64,000 nt of DNA from Nephrocerus scutellatus (Eukaryota; Arthropoda; Insecta; Diptera; Pipunculidae), in assembly GCA_947095585.1 (NCBI GenBank), contig OX352762.1, forward strand, positions 24,962,669 to 25,026,668, given 5' to 3'. Under the pieces are notes generated by a model. The model was not told where the DNA came from and ran no database searches. It was given only the letters and a program-made list of their open reading frames with translations. Of this stretch, positions 36,286 to 47,330 are shown piece by piece. The position numbers and the translations under genes were made by a program. Position 1 is the first letter of the stretch, and the number at the start of each line of letters is the position of its first letter.

Positions 36286-36505
36286 TACAGTTTTTCACCG
36301 TGGCATTGGTGGTTAGTTCGTTTGACTTCTGAGCAGGAGGTTTGAAGTTTAAATCTTAGAAAAACACCAAAAATATTTTGGATGTGCAAAAGTAATAATA
36401 AGCTTCTCAATTCGGCTTTAGGAAACGGCTTTAAATGTATTTCCCTTCTATTTTTGTGCAAAAATATAATACGATCGATATGAATTGTCACGAGAAGCTA
36501 AGCCT
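36286..36505 (+). mobile_element. tRNA-derived SINE, fullest copy
   Basis: The head CCGTGGCATTGGTGGTTAG (a decayed box A) is followed by GAGCAGGAGGTTTGAAG and a decayed box B (AGTTTAAATC, normally GGTTCGAATC). The body is shared with 4959-5206: ACACCAAAAATATTTT, AAGCTTCTCAATTCGGC, GGAAACGGCTTTAAAT, TTTTTGTGCAAAAATA and CACGAGAAG. It is cut at about 36505 where the R1-like sequence begins, so its natural tail is missing. Confidence 0.7.
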
Positions 36506-37590
36506 CAGATCAGAGGCTATTCCCAAGGGTCCATATGTGGTCCATTTATTTGGAACCTCATGAGTAAAGTATGTATCGGGAGTGTGTAACTGTTGCGCGT
36601 GTGCTGACGATTTACTTCTCATAGTTGAAGGAGACTCGCGGCTTGTGTTAAAGCAGAGGAGCGTCGAAGTCATGTCGATTGTTGATAGGCAGTAAGTGTT
36701 TTGTTAGAGAAGACAAAGATGATGCTGCTTAAGGGCTGATTGTCTGCCTATATGCCCCCGTCTGTCAGATTCAACGGCACTTACCTTAAGTATGCCAAGC
36801 AAGTGAAATACCTTGGAATCAGCATGAGTGAGCGCATGAACTTTCAAGTTCATCTGCTTGAGCTCAGGAAGCGGTTCTTATGTTTGATTGGGCCAATGCG
36901 TCAGATTCTTAGACGTGAATGGGGCCTTAATAAGCGTGCCGTGCGTATAATATTCGGCGGCCTTTTTGTTGCCTGTGCAAAATATGGGGCTGCTGTGTGG
37001 TACGATGCTGTCATGCTTGTTAAGGGCATGGCTAGGATTAATTCCGCTCAGCGGGTCGTTCTTCTTGCCGGCTTGTCGTATAGTCTCAACCTTCTTCTCT
37101 TGACTTGGATTTGATCCGAAGAAGCTTAGTCTTCAAGGTCAGAAGATAAAAGTCCTTCCTGCAGTGTGACTGGATGGTGGGGAACGATGTGGCTAATACG
37201 AGCCTTAGCCAGTGTAAGGTTCTTCAGGAAGAAAGCAAGTTGTCCAAATGGTAGGCAAGATGGAAGAATCTATTAATGGAAGGGTGACGTACGGGTTCAT
37301 CAGGGACGTGCAATATGCCATGGTAAACACGGAGGGCAAGTTTAGCCTTGAGCTGGGCTTTTTGTTCACTGGTCATTGTAGCCTTAATACATTTTTGTTT
37401 AAAGGCAGAGATGTAGATAAGTCTAGCTGCAATCAGTGAGAACGCTGGGCCCTGACACCCAGTTATACTGATACATCTGCAATTATATTGTGAACGGACG
37501 TTGATTGGCGTTTCAAAACCAAATTCGTGTCCGTAGAGGACCTTGGGTAATGTGTTTCTTGCAGGTACTCACGTTAATCTCATTGACAGT
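36506..37590 (+). pseudogene. R1-like non-LTR retrotransposon RT fragment
   Basis: Plus-strand RT C-terminal half. It starts GYSQGSICGPFIWNLM (about 36517-36565, normally GCPQGSICGP), then CADDLLLIVEGDSR (36603-36645, YADD box with C for Y). A 124-codon frame (36740-37114) reads VRFNGTYLKYAKQVKYLGIS then AVRIIFGGLFVACAKYGAAV, typical of the R1 clade. After a frameshift KWQARW, RVTYGFIRDVQYAM and FLFTGHCSLNTFL follow (37240-37405), then ENAGP near 37440, where R1 elements have a CCHC-like end. R1 proper inserts in 28S rDNA; no rDNA flanks this copy. Multiple breaks make it inactive. Confidence 0.82.
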
Positions 37591-37599
37591 TTCTGTCGG

Positions 37600-37900
37600 T
37601 GGCTGGTTGAATCGTGTGATCAATTTTAAATCCATTTTCTAAAGCCTGATTTTATTCACACTTTGCACATATGTGTATCTCCGATGACAACACTTTCTGC
37701 TAAAATTTGGAAGTGATCGGGCCAAAGTGCGGGGGCTCGCATATACATTTTTTAAACAATTTACCCGATTTTTTTTTAAATTTTGTACACACACATCCAC
37801 ATCTCCGTTGACAAAACTTTTTGTAAGAATTTGGAAGTGATCCCGCCTCAGGGCTGCGGCCCATATAAATTGTTTAAAAATTAACCGACGATTCAAATCA
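37600..37900 (+). repeat. Tandem-unit repeat family copy
   Basis: A short head (GTTGAATCGTGTGATCAATTTTA) and two ~118-bp units (37645-37762, 37763-37885). Each unit has a CCTGATTT/CCCGATTT start, a CACATATGTGTATCTCCG or related block, AATTTGGAAGTGATC and a CCCATATA-type end. Same family as 15121-16036. Confidence 0.75.
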
Positions 37901-37904
37901 AATC

Positions 37905-38275
37905 GTACATCTCATCATTATAGAGTCTTATGATTCATCCTTCCTCACATAAGAAGCCAACTATTCTCCGTTAGTCTTTTCTCTCAAATGCAGCTCAGAG
38001 TACTTTTGGCTTAGCACCCAAGTATTGGATCCTTATGTAAGTAGTGTCTCATATACCTGCAGCTAAGATTCCGGGGTTTGAAGAGTATTAACAGACTAAA
38101 GAATAGGCTTTGTTGGGTTTAACAACCATATACATATTCTGGCTCCATGCTGTTATCAGGTGATACTCTTGAGATTACATTGCATTTCTTCAAATTCACG
38201 CTATCTCAATTAAGGGACCAATGTTGGATCTTCTTCTCGATTACTGTTTAGAAAGTAGAAGATAATTTTTTTTAC
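37905..38275 (-). mobile_element. Non-LTR retrotransposon 3' fragment, minus strand, (TGA)n-tail family
   Basis: On the minus strand this is the RT C-terminal region: an LFKPRNLSCRY-like block near 38090-38050, then SKSTLSCI and FERKTNGE near 37995-37975, corresponding to AFERKVLRRIVG at 32888-32925. The left edge CTCATCATTATA at 37910-37922 looks like the remains of the TGA-type tail. Confidence 0.65.
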
Positions 38276-40617
38276 CCAACCAAAAAATATCTAACCAATC
38301 CCTTCCCTCGCAGATGAGTTTATGAAAATAATAATTCATCAAAAACAATTTTGTATTTTTGAGGTATAGTCCTGGTGTAAAATGTGCGGGAGTCCTTTCC
38401 CGTTTTTGTCCCCTTACCAGTCATTTAAATTCAGAAAAAACCCATTATTTTCTCGGCGAAGACCGATAGATACTCATTATTTTTATTATCAGCATCATCA
38501 TCGTCGTCGTCCTCATCAGTATTAGCAGCGTGAGCAACAAAACGTAGAATGTGGGGAAATGCAAATTTCCTTTTTGAACCATCCCGCCAGGCCTCAGCAC
38601 CATTATTACAAACGGGCGGTTGCAATAAATAACAATTTCAAAAGTGAGTACACTCCTTGAAATGATGACGGTCGGCAAACGCATACACACATTCGCATAC
38701 CGTACGCATACAGCATTACACACATCATATAGTGCCAATTCAATGGCATTCTTCAGTCAGGATAACAATTACGGGTGTACTTGAGGGTCTCCGAACGAAC
38801 CGAAGCGTTTTGTGTTGAGTTTTTTCTTTGCTCTTCGACCTGTGCTAGAGTGCTTGTGCCTTTGTGCTACTACAATTGGCAAAGCACAGTCTGCTTGTAC
38901 TTGTGCGGTTCCTTTAGATAGACCATTTCGACACTGGCGCTCTGCCTCCATATGTATACAAGAGGAGTTAAACACCCACAAATGTGTTTAATTTCGTTAT
39001 TTTTGCTTCCTTTATCGTTCATTTCGGGAGACCGTCGGCGCTTGGTTGTTGTTTTGTAAATAAATTACTCCATTAGGTCGGTGCGGTATCGGTTTGTGCT
39101 CGCTTAAGGCACACACACATGCACACAAACTACACGTAAGGTTGCACGTACGGGTATTAGACGAGCGATTGTTTTTTTTTTTTTCCTTTTGGTCCTTGTA
39201 ATGAAATTTCGACCTTTATGAGGAAATGTTGTTCTGGCGACGCCTCACCGGCCGGGCATACAAATTTAAGTTGACTCGCCTCTTTTTTCGCTGTGGGTGG
39301 CTGGTGGTGGCTGCCGTCATTCTTTTGCTCCTGGTATGCTTGTAATTAAATTATTACAATGTTATGACATTCTCGTGTTTGTCACAAAACAGAACCGGAG
39401 ATGGATTTCGGCTCTAGTTAGGTGAATTAAGTGATTAAAACAAATTCTTCCTTTATATGTGATGAACTGATATACGTTTTTCCATTACTCATCAGTCACA
39501 CATCCTGAGCAAGCAAAAACAATTATTTATGTTGCGGTTTAGCTTGCATGGGATGATAATTACTATAGTTGATTTCGCTACTCTACTGTTGTTGTTTTAC
39601 GTTTATTTGTACCTAAAAATGAATTCCAACGTGGGGTTAATTTCACTTTGACACGAAATGGATGCAATCATTTGCCCAGTTAGACGAAGCAGCAGGCGTT
39701 TGTACAATTTAACAATATTTTCACGTCCTCTCACTTAGGGAAAATATAAACAATTTACACCAATTACAATTACATTTTGCCGATACACTCAAGTGTGTTG
39801 CTTTTGTTTAATTTTGTTTTCTGTTCATTTCCAGCCGGTCCACTTAGCATGTTTGGTTTAACAAAGTCGATACATTTTCTGTTTACTTTCCTCCCCACCT
39901 TGGCGAGTTTTTGGGATAGAATACATCAGGATACCCCATTTAATCAATATTTTGAAATGATTTTATGTTCAGGGATTTTTAGTCTACACTTTTGTATCCA
40001 AAAACTCTATCTTTTCCTAACTAGCTTGGCTTTCAGATAGAAATAGAACATATTTTTCTGCTGCTTGAAACAGACTATGTTGGTTCTAGCCAACAGTTGG
40101 TTTTGGGACCCTGCCACATTGAAGAATTGAGTAACTCACGAAAAAAAATTTTCTTGCCGTAAAGGCAAATGTTTGGTTTTTCGTTAACGTAAACGAAACG
40201 CGTAAAGATTTTTACCAGGCTTTTGAATTCATTAGGTTGAAATATATTTTACTCAGAAAAGAAGCTGCCTTCTTTGTGTTTCTTTTGGCTTAGGTATTGG
40301 TGGAATATGATTATGTGCTTAGTCGGTGAGCGAAAAAGATGTCTTTTTAGTGAAAATACGTGTGATTTTTTGCAAAACTTGACGGGAAGTGGCAAGGTAA
40401 GCTAATATAAATAAAAGCAAATAGTTTTTTACTAAGAAACATAGGAAGTATAGAAGTTGTAGTAGAAAAACTGCATCTCTTCCTCTTACTGGGACATATG
40501 TGTCCCAGCAGTGCCAATGACGATTGAATTCTTTTTTTATATAGCAAACGGAGCTCGAATAGAAAGCGGAAGATTGTGGTTCCAAACAAGCGTCAGGAAA
40601 GTATTCCTGTTTTTTAG
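38276..40617. other. Intergenic, no gene recognised
   Basis: Contains ATC/GTC triplet runs near 38490-38520 and a CA-rich stretch near 39110. Open frames of 64-101 codons have no domains. The last few hundred bases may be the decayed 5' part of the retroelement that follows, in another frame; I could not confirm this. Confidence 0.4.
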
Positions 40618-42585
40618 CAGTCAATATTTTTTACAAATACAATTAATCATCTGTTTGAAACTTTTGTACCTATTAAAACTATAAGAATTCAAAACCCTGA
40701 TTTAGGATGGTACACTAGCGAAATTGATAACCTTACCATAAGAAGAAATACAGCTTATAGACGCTGGAAAAGATTCAGACTACAACAAATGTTACACCAG
40801 TATAAAAATTTAAGAAATGCAGTAAATGTTGAAATAAGAAATTCCAAACGGAGATTTTTTGCTTCAAAATTTAATAATCTGTCTTCCAAAAAACTGTGGA
40901 AAAATATCAAATCTTTTGGTATTGCAAGGCAAAAAAAGAATGCTGAAGATAATTGTGATGTAAATGAGCTAAACAATAAGTTTGTAAATTCTGTCTCAGA
41001 CACAAATGCTGGTGCAGAGATTGACAGAATTTTAAACGGAACTGATGAGTTTCTTTCAAGTTTCAGTTTTAAAAGAGTTTTTGAAGTAGAGGTATACAAA
41101 GCTGTAAAAGGCATAAAATCGGAAGCTATTGGATTAGACAATACGCATCCTAAGTTTGTTAAAATTATTCTCATCTTTATATCTCTTTTCCTGACACACA
41201 TTTTTAATACCATCCTAAAAAAGTCTTGTCATCCAAAATTATGGAAAGCTTCTAAAATAATTTCAATTCTGAAGAAGTCAAGCAAGCAACAAAAAGAATA
41301 CCGACCAATTTCCATCCTACCTTTCATCTCCAAAGCATTTGAAAAAATTATGAGTCGACAAATTATGACGTTTTTGGAAACCCATAGCCTGATAACACCG
41401 ACGCAATCTGGTTTCAGACCAAAACACAGCTGCACTACTGCGCTTCTTAAAATAACTGATGACATACGGCAGCAAATTGATAATAATTTAGTTACAACTC
41501 TAGTTTTACTGGATTTCTCCAAAGCGTTTGACACTGTCTCGCATAATATACTTTTGAAAAAGCTTAAGAATTTTTTCTTTTTCGAAAACTCAGCTTTAAC
41601 GCTACTTGGACAGTACCTTAGCCACAGAACTCAAGCAGTTTATGCGAATTGCAGACTATCTGATTTTCTCCCCTCCGCTACTGGTGTGCCCCAGGGATCA
41701 ATATTGGGACCACTCTTGTTCACGCTATTCAACAACGACCTTCCCCCTATACTCAAGTATTGTAATATTCATATGTACGCAGACGATGTGCAAATTCATT
41801 TAAGCTACCGAATTGGCATGGTTGAAGATGCAAAGGCCAGAATAAACGAGGATCTGATGAGTATAGCACAGTGGTCTAGAGAAAATCACCTTAAACTTAA
41901 TGCTAATAAATGTCAGGCAATTGTTATTAGTAATACTGCTATTGATATGTCATACCTGCCAAGTATCGAACTCGAGGGGATAACATTGAACTACGTCAAA
42001 ACAGTAAAAAACTTAGGGGTTATTTTTAACCAAACACTATCGTGGGACAATCATCTGGCTAACTCAGTTGGTCGAATCTATGCTGCTCTGCGGGTTTTAT
42101 GCATTGCTGGAAGTTGCCTTCCAGTCTCAACAAAAATGATAATAGCCAAAACACTTGTTCTGCCAACCCTTTTCTACGGAAGTCCTATTTTTTGCTGTTT
42201 GGATAGTGCAAACAAGCGCAAGTTCCAAGTAGTGTTCAATAACATTGTTCGTTTTATTTATGGATTACGTCGCTTCGATCATGTTTCGGTACAAGCAGGT
42301 AGTGTTTTTAATATGCCTCTAAACAGGTATATAGATTTTCTAAGTTTAACGTTTCTTTTTAAACTCATACAAACTAGATCTCCTAATTATCTTTTCGAGA
42401 AACTAATTTTCCCAGTATCACAAAGAAGTAATATTCTAATTGTCCCAACCTTTAGATATAGAAACTCTAAGAATCAGTTTTTTGTACATGCTGTTGGCCT
42501 CTGGAACTCCCTGCCGGCGAACTTGAGGGGTCTGAACAGCTATATTTCCTTTGAAAACTCTTTAAAAAACCTATATAAATGCTGA
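40618..42585 (+). CDS. Reverse transcriptase of jockey-like non-LTR retrotransposon (partial ORF2)
   Basis: The frame is open from just after a TAG at 40615-40617 to TGA at 42583-42585, 655 sense codons; the first Met is at 40789. Upstream of that Met the frame still reads the endonuclease-RT linker (GWYTSEI, AYRRWKRF), so the Met is probably not the native start. Numbering from it, the RT motifs are YRPISILPF (171-179), QSGFRPKHS (206-214), LLDFSKAFDTVSHN (240-253, catalytic Asp 242), GVPQGSILGPLLFTLFNNDL (299-318) and MYADDVQIH (329-337, catalytic Asp pair). A thumb-like LGVIFN block and a C-terminal LWNSLPANLRG complete it. The enzyme copies element RNA into a nicked chromosomal target. 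No internal stop or frameshift is present, unlike every other retroelement here. Without its endonuclease it is probably not mobile alone. Confidence 0.88.
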   Translation, partial: QSIFFTNTINHLFETFVPIKTIRIQNPDLGWYTSEIDNLTIRRNTAYRRWKRFRLQQMLHQYKNLRNAVNVEIRNSKRRFFASKFNNLSSKKLWKNIKSFGIARQKKNAEDNCDVNELNNKFVNSVSDTNAGAEIDRILNGTDEFLSSFSFKRVFEVEVYKAVKGIKSEAIGLDNTHPKFVKIILIFISLFLTHIFNTILKKSCHPKLWKASKIISILKKSSKQQKEYRPISILPFISKAFEKIMSRQIMTFLETHSLITPTQSGFRPKHSCTTALLKITDDIRQQIDNNLVTTLVLLDFSKAFDTVSHNILLKKLKNFFFFENSALTLLGQYLSHRTQAVYANCRLSDFLPSATGVPQGSILGPLLFTLFNNDLPPILKYCNIHMYADDVQIHLSYRIGMVEDAKARINEDLMSIAQWSRENHLKLNANKCQAIVISNTAIDMSYLPSIELEGITLNYVKTVKNLGVIFNQTLSWDNHLANSVGRIYAALRVLCIAGSCLPVSTKMIIAKTLVLPTLFYGSPIFCCLDSANKRKFQVVFNNIVRFIYGLRRFDHVSVQAGSVFNMPLNRYIDFLSLTFLFKLIQTRSPNYLFEKLIFPVSQRSNILIVPTFRYRNSKNQFFVHAVGLWNSLPANLRGLNSYISFENSLKNLYKC

Positions 42586-42838
42586 AAATATTTCTAAATC
42601 ATTGATTATCATTGAAAAATTCAATATTTTTACATAATGTATAATAACTTCAATAACTTCTATAAAATAATATTTCAGTTAATATATATTTTTTTTTTTT
42701 TTACTCTCTTTGAAATTTCAATTAAATTTTAATTTAATTTAAATCCATACATTATAAGTATTATAAATAAGACACTTTGTTTTAAAATGCTTATAAATTC
42801 AATAAATAAATAAATACAAATAAATAAATAAATATTTC
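40618..42838 (+). mobile_element. 5'-truncated non-LTR retrotransposon (jockey-like), youngest-looking copy
   Basis: Comprises an uninterrupted RT reading frame, a ~210-bp AT-rich 3' UTR and a tail of AAATA-type repeats (about 42797-42838). The endonuclease half expected in front is missing or unrecognisable, which points to 5' truncation. I could not find a convincing target-site duplication around the tail. Confidence 0.8.
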
Positions 42839-42889
42839 TTGCTGACATGAATAGGTGTTGAAGAGAACTTGAAGTTTTCTTCAAAGTTT

Positions 42890-43330
42890 TTCCACCAACT
42901 TTGTTCATAAAAATTGCAGATTGCACTAATAAACAAATCGACATATTGAACAAAAAAGTATATAACGATAGAAGGAAAGCATTTTCATCTTCCAAAAAAT
43001 CCAAAACTGTCGGTTCCGGCTACAGAACCGTACGAAATGATGATTGTTGTAGGTGTATAATTGCTGATGTCCTACAACCGTCTACCACACATGCATATGT
43101 ATTGTTCACAAAACATATCCTTGGGCAATACAGCTATTAAGAATAGTATCATTCGAGATCGGTTTCTTCTTCTTTCTTCAAAACTATATGTGAATGACCC
43201 AGAAAAGCCGTCAGATGCTTCAAAAAGAAGAAGACAAGACCTTCGTGGGATTCGTTTTTTTCCAAAATTGTATTTACTTATCAGAAATTTTAGAATGTAT
43301 TTATTTTGTACTAAAGGCAAACAAAGCAAA
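42890..43330 (+). pseudogene. piggyBac-type transposase relic
   Basis: The first part reads FIKIADCTNKQIDILNKKVY (42904-42963). After a shift of frame near 43045, LLMSYNRLPHMHMYCSQNIS and LGNTAIKNSIIRDRFLLLSS (about 43058-43178) match the piggyBac pattern in which a small-domain 'MGYxxLPxxxxYWS' block precedes 'MSRxRFxxIxxxLHFxD'. It continues KLYVNDPEKPSDASK. The catalytic DDD region and the cysteine-rich C-terminus are not present, and no TTAA-flanked inverted repeats were found. Confidence 0.68.
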
Positions 43331-46300
43331 GCAAAGCGGTAAAACTTTGCATGAAATATTTAAAAGCTATGGTAATTAAACGAGCAGGTAATTTCTGAAT
43401 GTGTCTAATGAATTAACACTGAATTTTAGTTACGTATTTTTCTGTGAAATGGAAAAAAGTCACTTGCCAATATGTACTTCGTACTCCGCCATGTGCATGG
43501 ATATTTTGGATTTGAAACATAATTATAATAATGTATCACGCCAAGGACCATGATCACATAGGTACTTAATTTGATTCCATATAAAATTGTACAGTGAAAT
43601 GTTAAATATTAAAGGTTTGCTAAATTGAATAAACGAGTAAGAAATTAGATTCATACTAATAGCATTGTTCGAAATTCGGTAATATTTATTAATCCAAGAA
43701 GTCATCCTACTTTAACTTACTGTGCTTCAATAAGTCACTCTGCGGTTAATTTATCTTTTCGTCCTTTGTTTGCAACCATCACTACCGTTCAACACTCCAC
43801 ATCCATCAAATTTGATTCCCCAAAGTCTAAACAATGAGTATGAATTTTAAATTCCAAATTGGATGCAAACGTCAAGTCACCGACGATGACCACAATGCTA
43901 AACGGACCGCCCCGGTGTCCTTCGGTTCATTTTCTTTTGCAGAATATTTAACTGAATAGGCTGACTGTGTATTGTGTCTATTGTGCAGTATGGGTGGTTT
44001 TGTTACGGTTTCCGAACCCAGAAAATGTTGATTACAAATTTATCATAATTGCTGGAGGCATATCAATCTGACGAGGGTTTTTGCGGTCTAAATCGACCGA
44101 CGGCTGCGACAAAAGTCGGTAAAAATTTCTGAAGTGCTGGTAACTATGGCTGCAATATATGTATATACTCGTAGGTAGGTGGGCCAACCATATATATACA
44201 TTTTTGTGAATTACCATTGCGAAATGAAATTTCTTAATTAAAAAATGATGACGACAGTGGGAGTGAAGTGAATAAAAAGGACATTTGTAACGGGAATTGT
44301 AGTGCAGCGAAACTAAACCGAATAGCAATTAATATTAGGAAAGAGCGAAACATATCAACCAACTGGCAGCAAATAGCACTCCGTCAATCAGTGATCAGAG
44401 TGGTAATGGTGATTAATCGCTATTGTTTTCAAATAGATTCGTATATCTCCATGTCCTTGATGGATTCTAGCGTTAGCTGTTATGTGGTCATGGCCGTGGG
44501 GATACCAAATTGTTAATTGAAATGTAATCTCAAAGTATTTTGTCCACACTTTCGAATGCGTTGTTCATAATCAAGTATACAATGTATGTAAAACTAGCCG
44601 TTGGCGATCGTCATCTGTTGCCCCACCCCTACCGCCTAGTGTCTGCCATGTAAATCCCTCTACTCACTCGCAATAAATTTAAAATCATTTCGCAAAAAAT
44701 AATCAATTATTATTATTGCGTTGCATGCAATTGGCGTTGTGTGTCAGTTCAACTGAGAGTGCGCCCTGGTTACAGGGATTTATTGGTTGATTTAAAACCG
44801 CGCTGTATATCGGTGATTTTCATTTTATGCCACTATTTGTGGCGGGGTAGCCAACAACTGTGCGCTTCTCTGTGGCAGGTTGAGCCTGTATCCTGCAGGG
44901 TGATAAATACATAGTCGCGATCGGAATCGAATATACATATGAGAAAAGGAAATTAATTATTTACAATTTAAATTAAATTACTTAATTACACGCTGATGTG
45001 CAGTCATCAATATGTGGAGTGTAGTTTTGCAGATTCCACTACTGTATGTGTATAGGCGTTGTAACGAGAGCGACGACAATAAATGTCTAATCATAAAGAA
45101 AAAAGTCTCCTAATTACTCTTGAAATGAAAATTTTAAAACTAAGACACAATATTTAATTTGAAAGGGATATTTACAAAGAAAAAAAACAGCCACACTGTC
45201 TCCACTCTCACTTTAGGAAAATTTGTAAAGTTGTTCTAATTTGTTGGAACAACCTTCCTGTTAATTTTTTGAAGCTCGATATCTGGCTCGTCAGGCGTGT
45301 ATGTACGTATGTAATATATGACCGACCGCGTCAAGTGTTTTTGGGTTCGTTCGCCTATGCTGCTGCGTTGAAATATTTGTTTCCACAAGCGAACGACCTT
45401 ATTATTTCATTACCATTTCCATACGCCGCTTACTCAGCGCAATGCATGGAAAGGGTAATTAACGTTCTAAGCGGTCGGCGCTCGTTTGCCCAAGATGCTA
45501 AGATTGCATATTTATTTTCATAGGCGAACGACCGCCGGTTATAAATTATGCTATTGGAGATGTTTTATATTTTTTGTTTTCATACACCAAGTGTGCTATT
45601 AATTAATACGTAGTACTGATTCGTGTATGCTTTTACTTTGAGAGGCACTAGAGTCGATGTAGGGTCAAAAACGTTGTATGCTTTTAGGCATGTTATTTAT
45701 GTGGTCGCTGGTGCGATCCCTCACAAATTACATTATCCTTAACTGTTATATACCCATTTAAATAAAATTGGCTAAGTTGCCAACTGTAATTGCTGTGATA
45801 TATCAATTGAAAACTGTTAGCACAAGCAATAATTGCTCAATGGGTTTCTTTGGTTACATAAAAAGCATTTAAAAAAAAGGAAACCATAGACGAACATATT
45901 TTGAAGGTTAAAATACAAGAGTTGTGAGAAAATGAACGGAGTTTCGTTTATTTTATTAACAAGTATCAGTTGAATAAAGCAACTCCTTATTTATAAAAGA
46001 TACAAGAAGTAGGTGATACAAAGGCAGATGATACACGCTTAAAGTCAAAACGATGGTGATGGTTTAATTAAGCGTTCATTCAAGTCCAGCGCACGCGAAT
46101 TCGTCTGTGTGTTTAAGATCGAAAAAGGAGAAGTTCCATGCGCGTCTACCATGTGTTTCGGGCATTGTCGAAAAGACCTGATCATTAAAGGATTTTGGAT
46201 CTGCTATGGTCTTTTCTATTTTTCTGTACGCGTTTACAATACTTTTGTATGCGTATAACACCAATATATAGTAACATTTTGTTCATAGTATGTTATTTAT

Positions 46301-46429
46301 AATATTTGTACCTTCGCCGGTCGAATAGTATAGTGTTGTGTAGTATAGTGTGCATGATTTGTCGTTCAAAATATGTTGCAATTTTAAACGTTACATGAGC
46401 AGGTAACGCACGATTTTCGGGTGGGTGTT
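43331..46429. other. Intergenic, no gene recognised
   Basis: No domain-bearing ORF. A spaced inverted repeat lies at 45344-45359 and 45519-45533. Short TAGTATAGTG repeats occur near 46328-46350. Confidence 0.45.
45344..45533. repeat. Short spaced inverted repeat
   Basis: GGTTCGTTCGCCTATG at 45344-45359 pairs with CATAGGCGAACGACC at 45519-45533 with one mismatch, separated by about 160 bp. A further GCGAACGACC occurs between them near 45389. Function unknown. Confidence 0.6.
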
Positions 46430-47330
46430 ATTCTACATCAAAATCTAAGGCCGCAGACTACATCGGTAGAGTGGCAGATTTCACCCAATTTGATTAGACT
46501 AGTAACTACCTTCCTTCCTGTTCGTTCAATCCAGGTCGTATTGGACAGTTTTAAATACAATGTTCACCGCATAAACGCCGCTGTTCCACAAGGCTCTGTT
46601 TTGTCTTCGACACTCATTTTCATTAACGATTTCCTATTCGCTACTTCTAATCCAATCTATTATTTCGCTGACGACACCACTCTTAGCCTTTTTATATGAT
46701 TTCACGCTTTCTACATCTACATCACAAGTGGAATTTGAACAACAACGTATGTTAAGCACGTTAAACTCTGACCTTGATAGCATAACAAGGTAAGGGTTTA
46801 CATAATAGAGTTGAATTTAATGCTTCTAAAACTCGTCTTTTGCCGTCCAAGCGTATTTTAAACACCCAACCTTTATCCATGAATGGATCTTGCATCAAAG
46901 AAACTGAAAAACTCTCAATTCTAGGTATGTGCGTCAACAACAAGCTTCGTTGGAACGACCACATATTTCCCATCGCCAAGAATGCTGCGAGATGTTTAGG
47001 TTTCCTAAAACGGTGTAAGATGTAATTCACTACATTAGATCTGGCTACTATTTACAAGGCATATATTCGCCCTAAGCTTGAATACAACTGTATTGTCTAG
47101 GCAGGTGCCCCCAAGACCAGAATTCAGAACCGCGCGATTAAACTAATTGGTGGCATCAATATCGTGAAAACAATCGAATCGCTTAAACATCGTCTGAATG
47201 TTTCCTGCTTGTCACTGTTTCATCGCTTTTTTCACTTTTATCTTTTTCATTGGCGGCAGTGCACGTATCAAGGTGCCATTCGTAGCGATGCTGCCTGTGC
47301 CTTCAATTGTAGAACGTCGATCTAGTCCGC
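46430..47330 (+). pseudogene. Non-LTR retrotransposon RT relic (same CR1/jockey-like family as 13793-16925)
   Basis: Plus-strand RT with SPNLIRLVTTFL, RSIQVVLDSFKYNVHRINAA, VPQGSVLSSTLIFINDFL and PIYYFADDTTLSLF (46470-46698; the FADD box is intact here). After frameshifts come EQQRMLSTLNSDL, VEFNASKT and KETEKLSILGMCVNNKLRWN (46906-46960), then NAARCLGFLKRCK, LEYNCIV and NRAIKLIGG to about 47160. The C-terminal SLKHRLNVSCLSLFHRFF ends near 47240. It is 5'-truncated and carries stops. Confidence 0.82.

Noticed and set aside
40319..40624. Minus-strand 101-codon frame left of the retroelement
   Set aside because: No domain; more likely antisense to the decayed 5' part of the plus-strand element.
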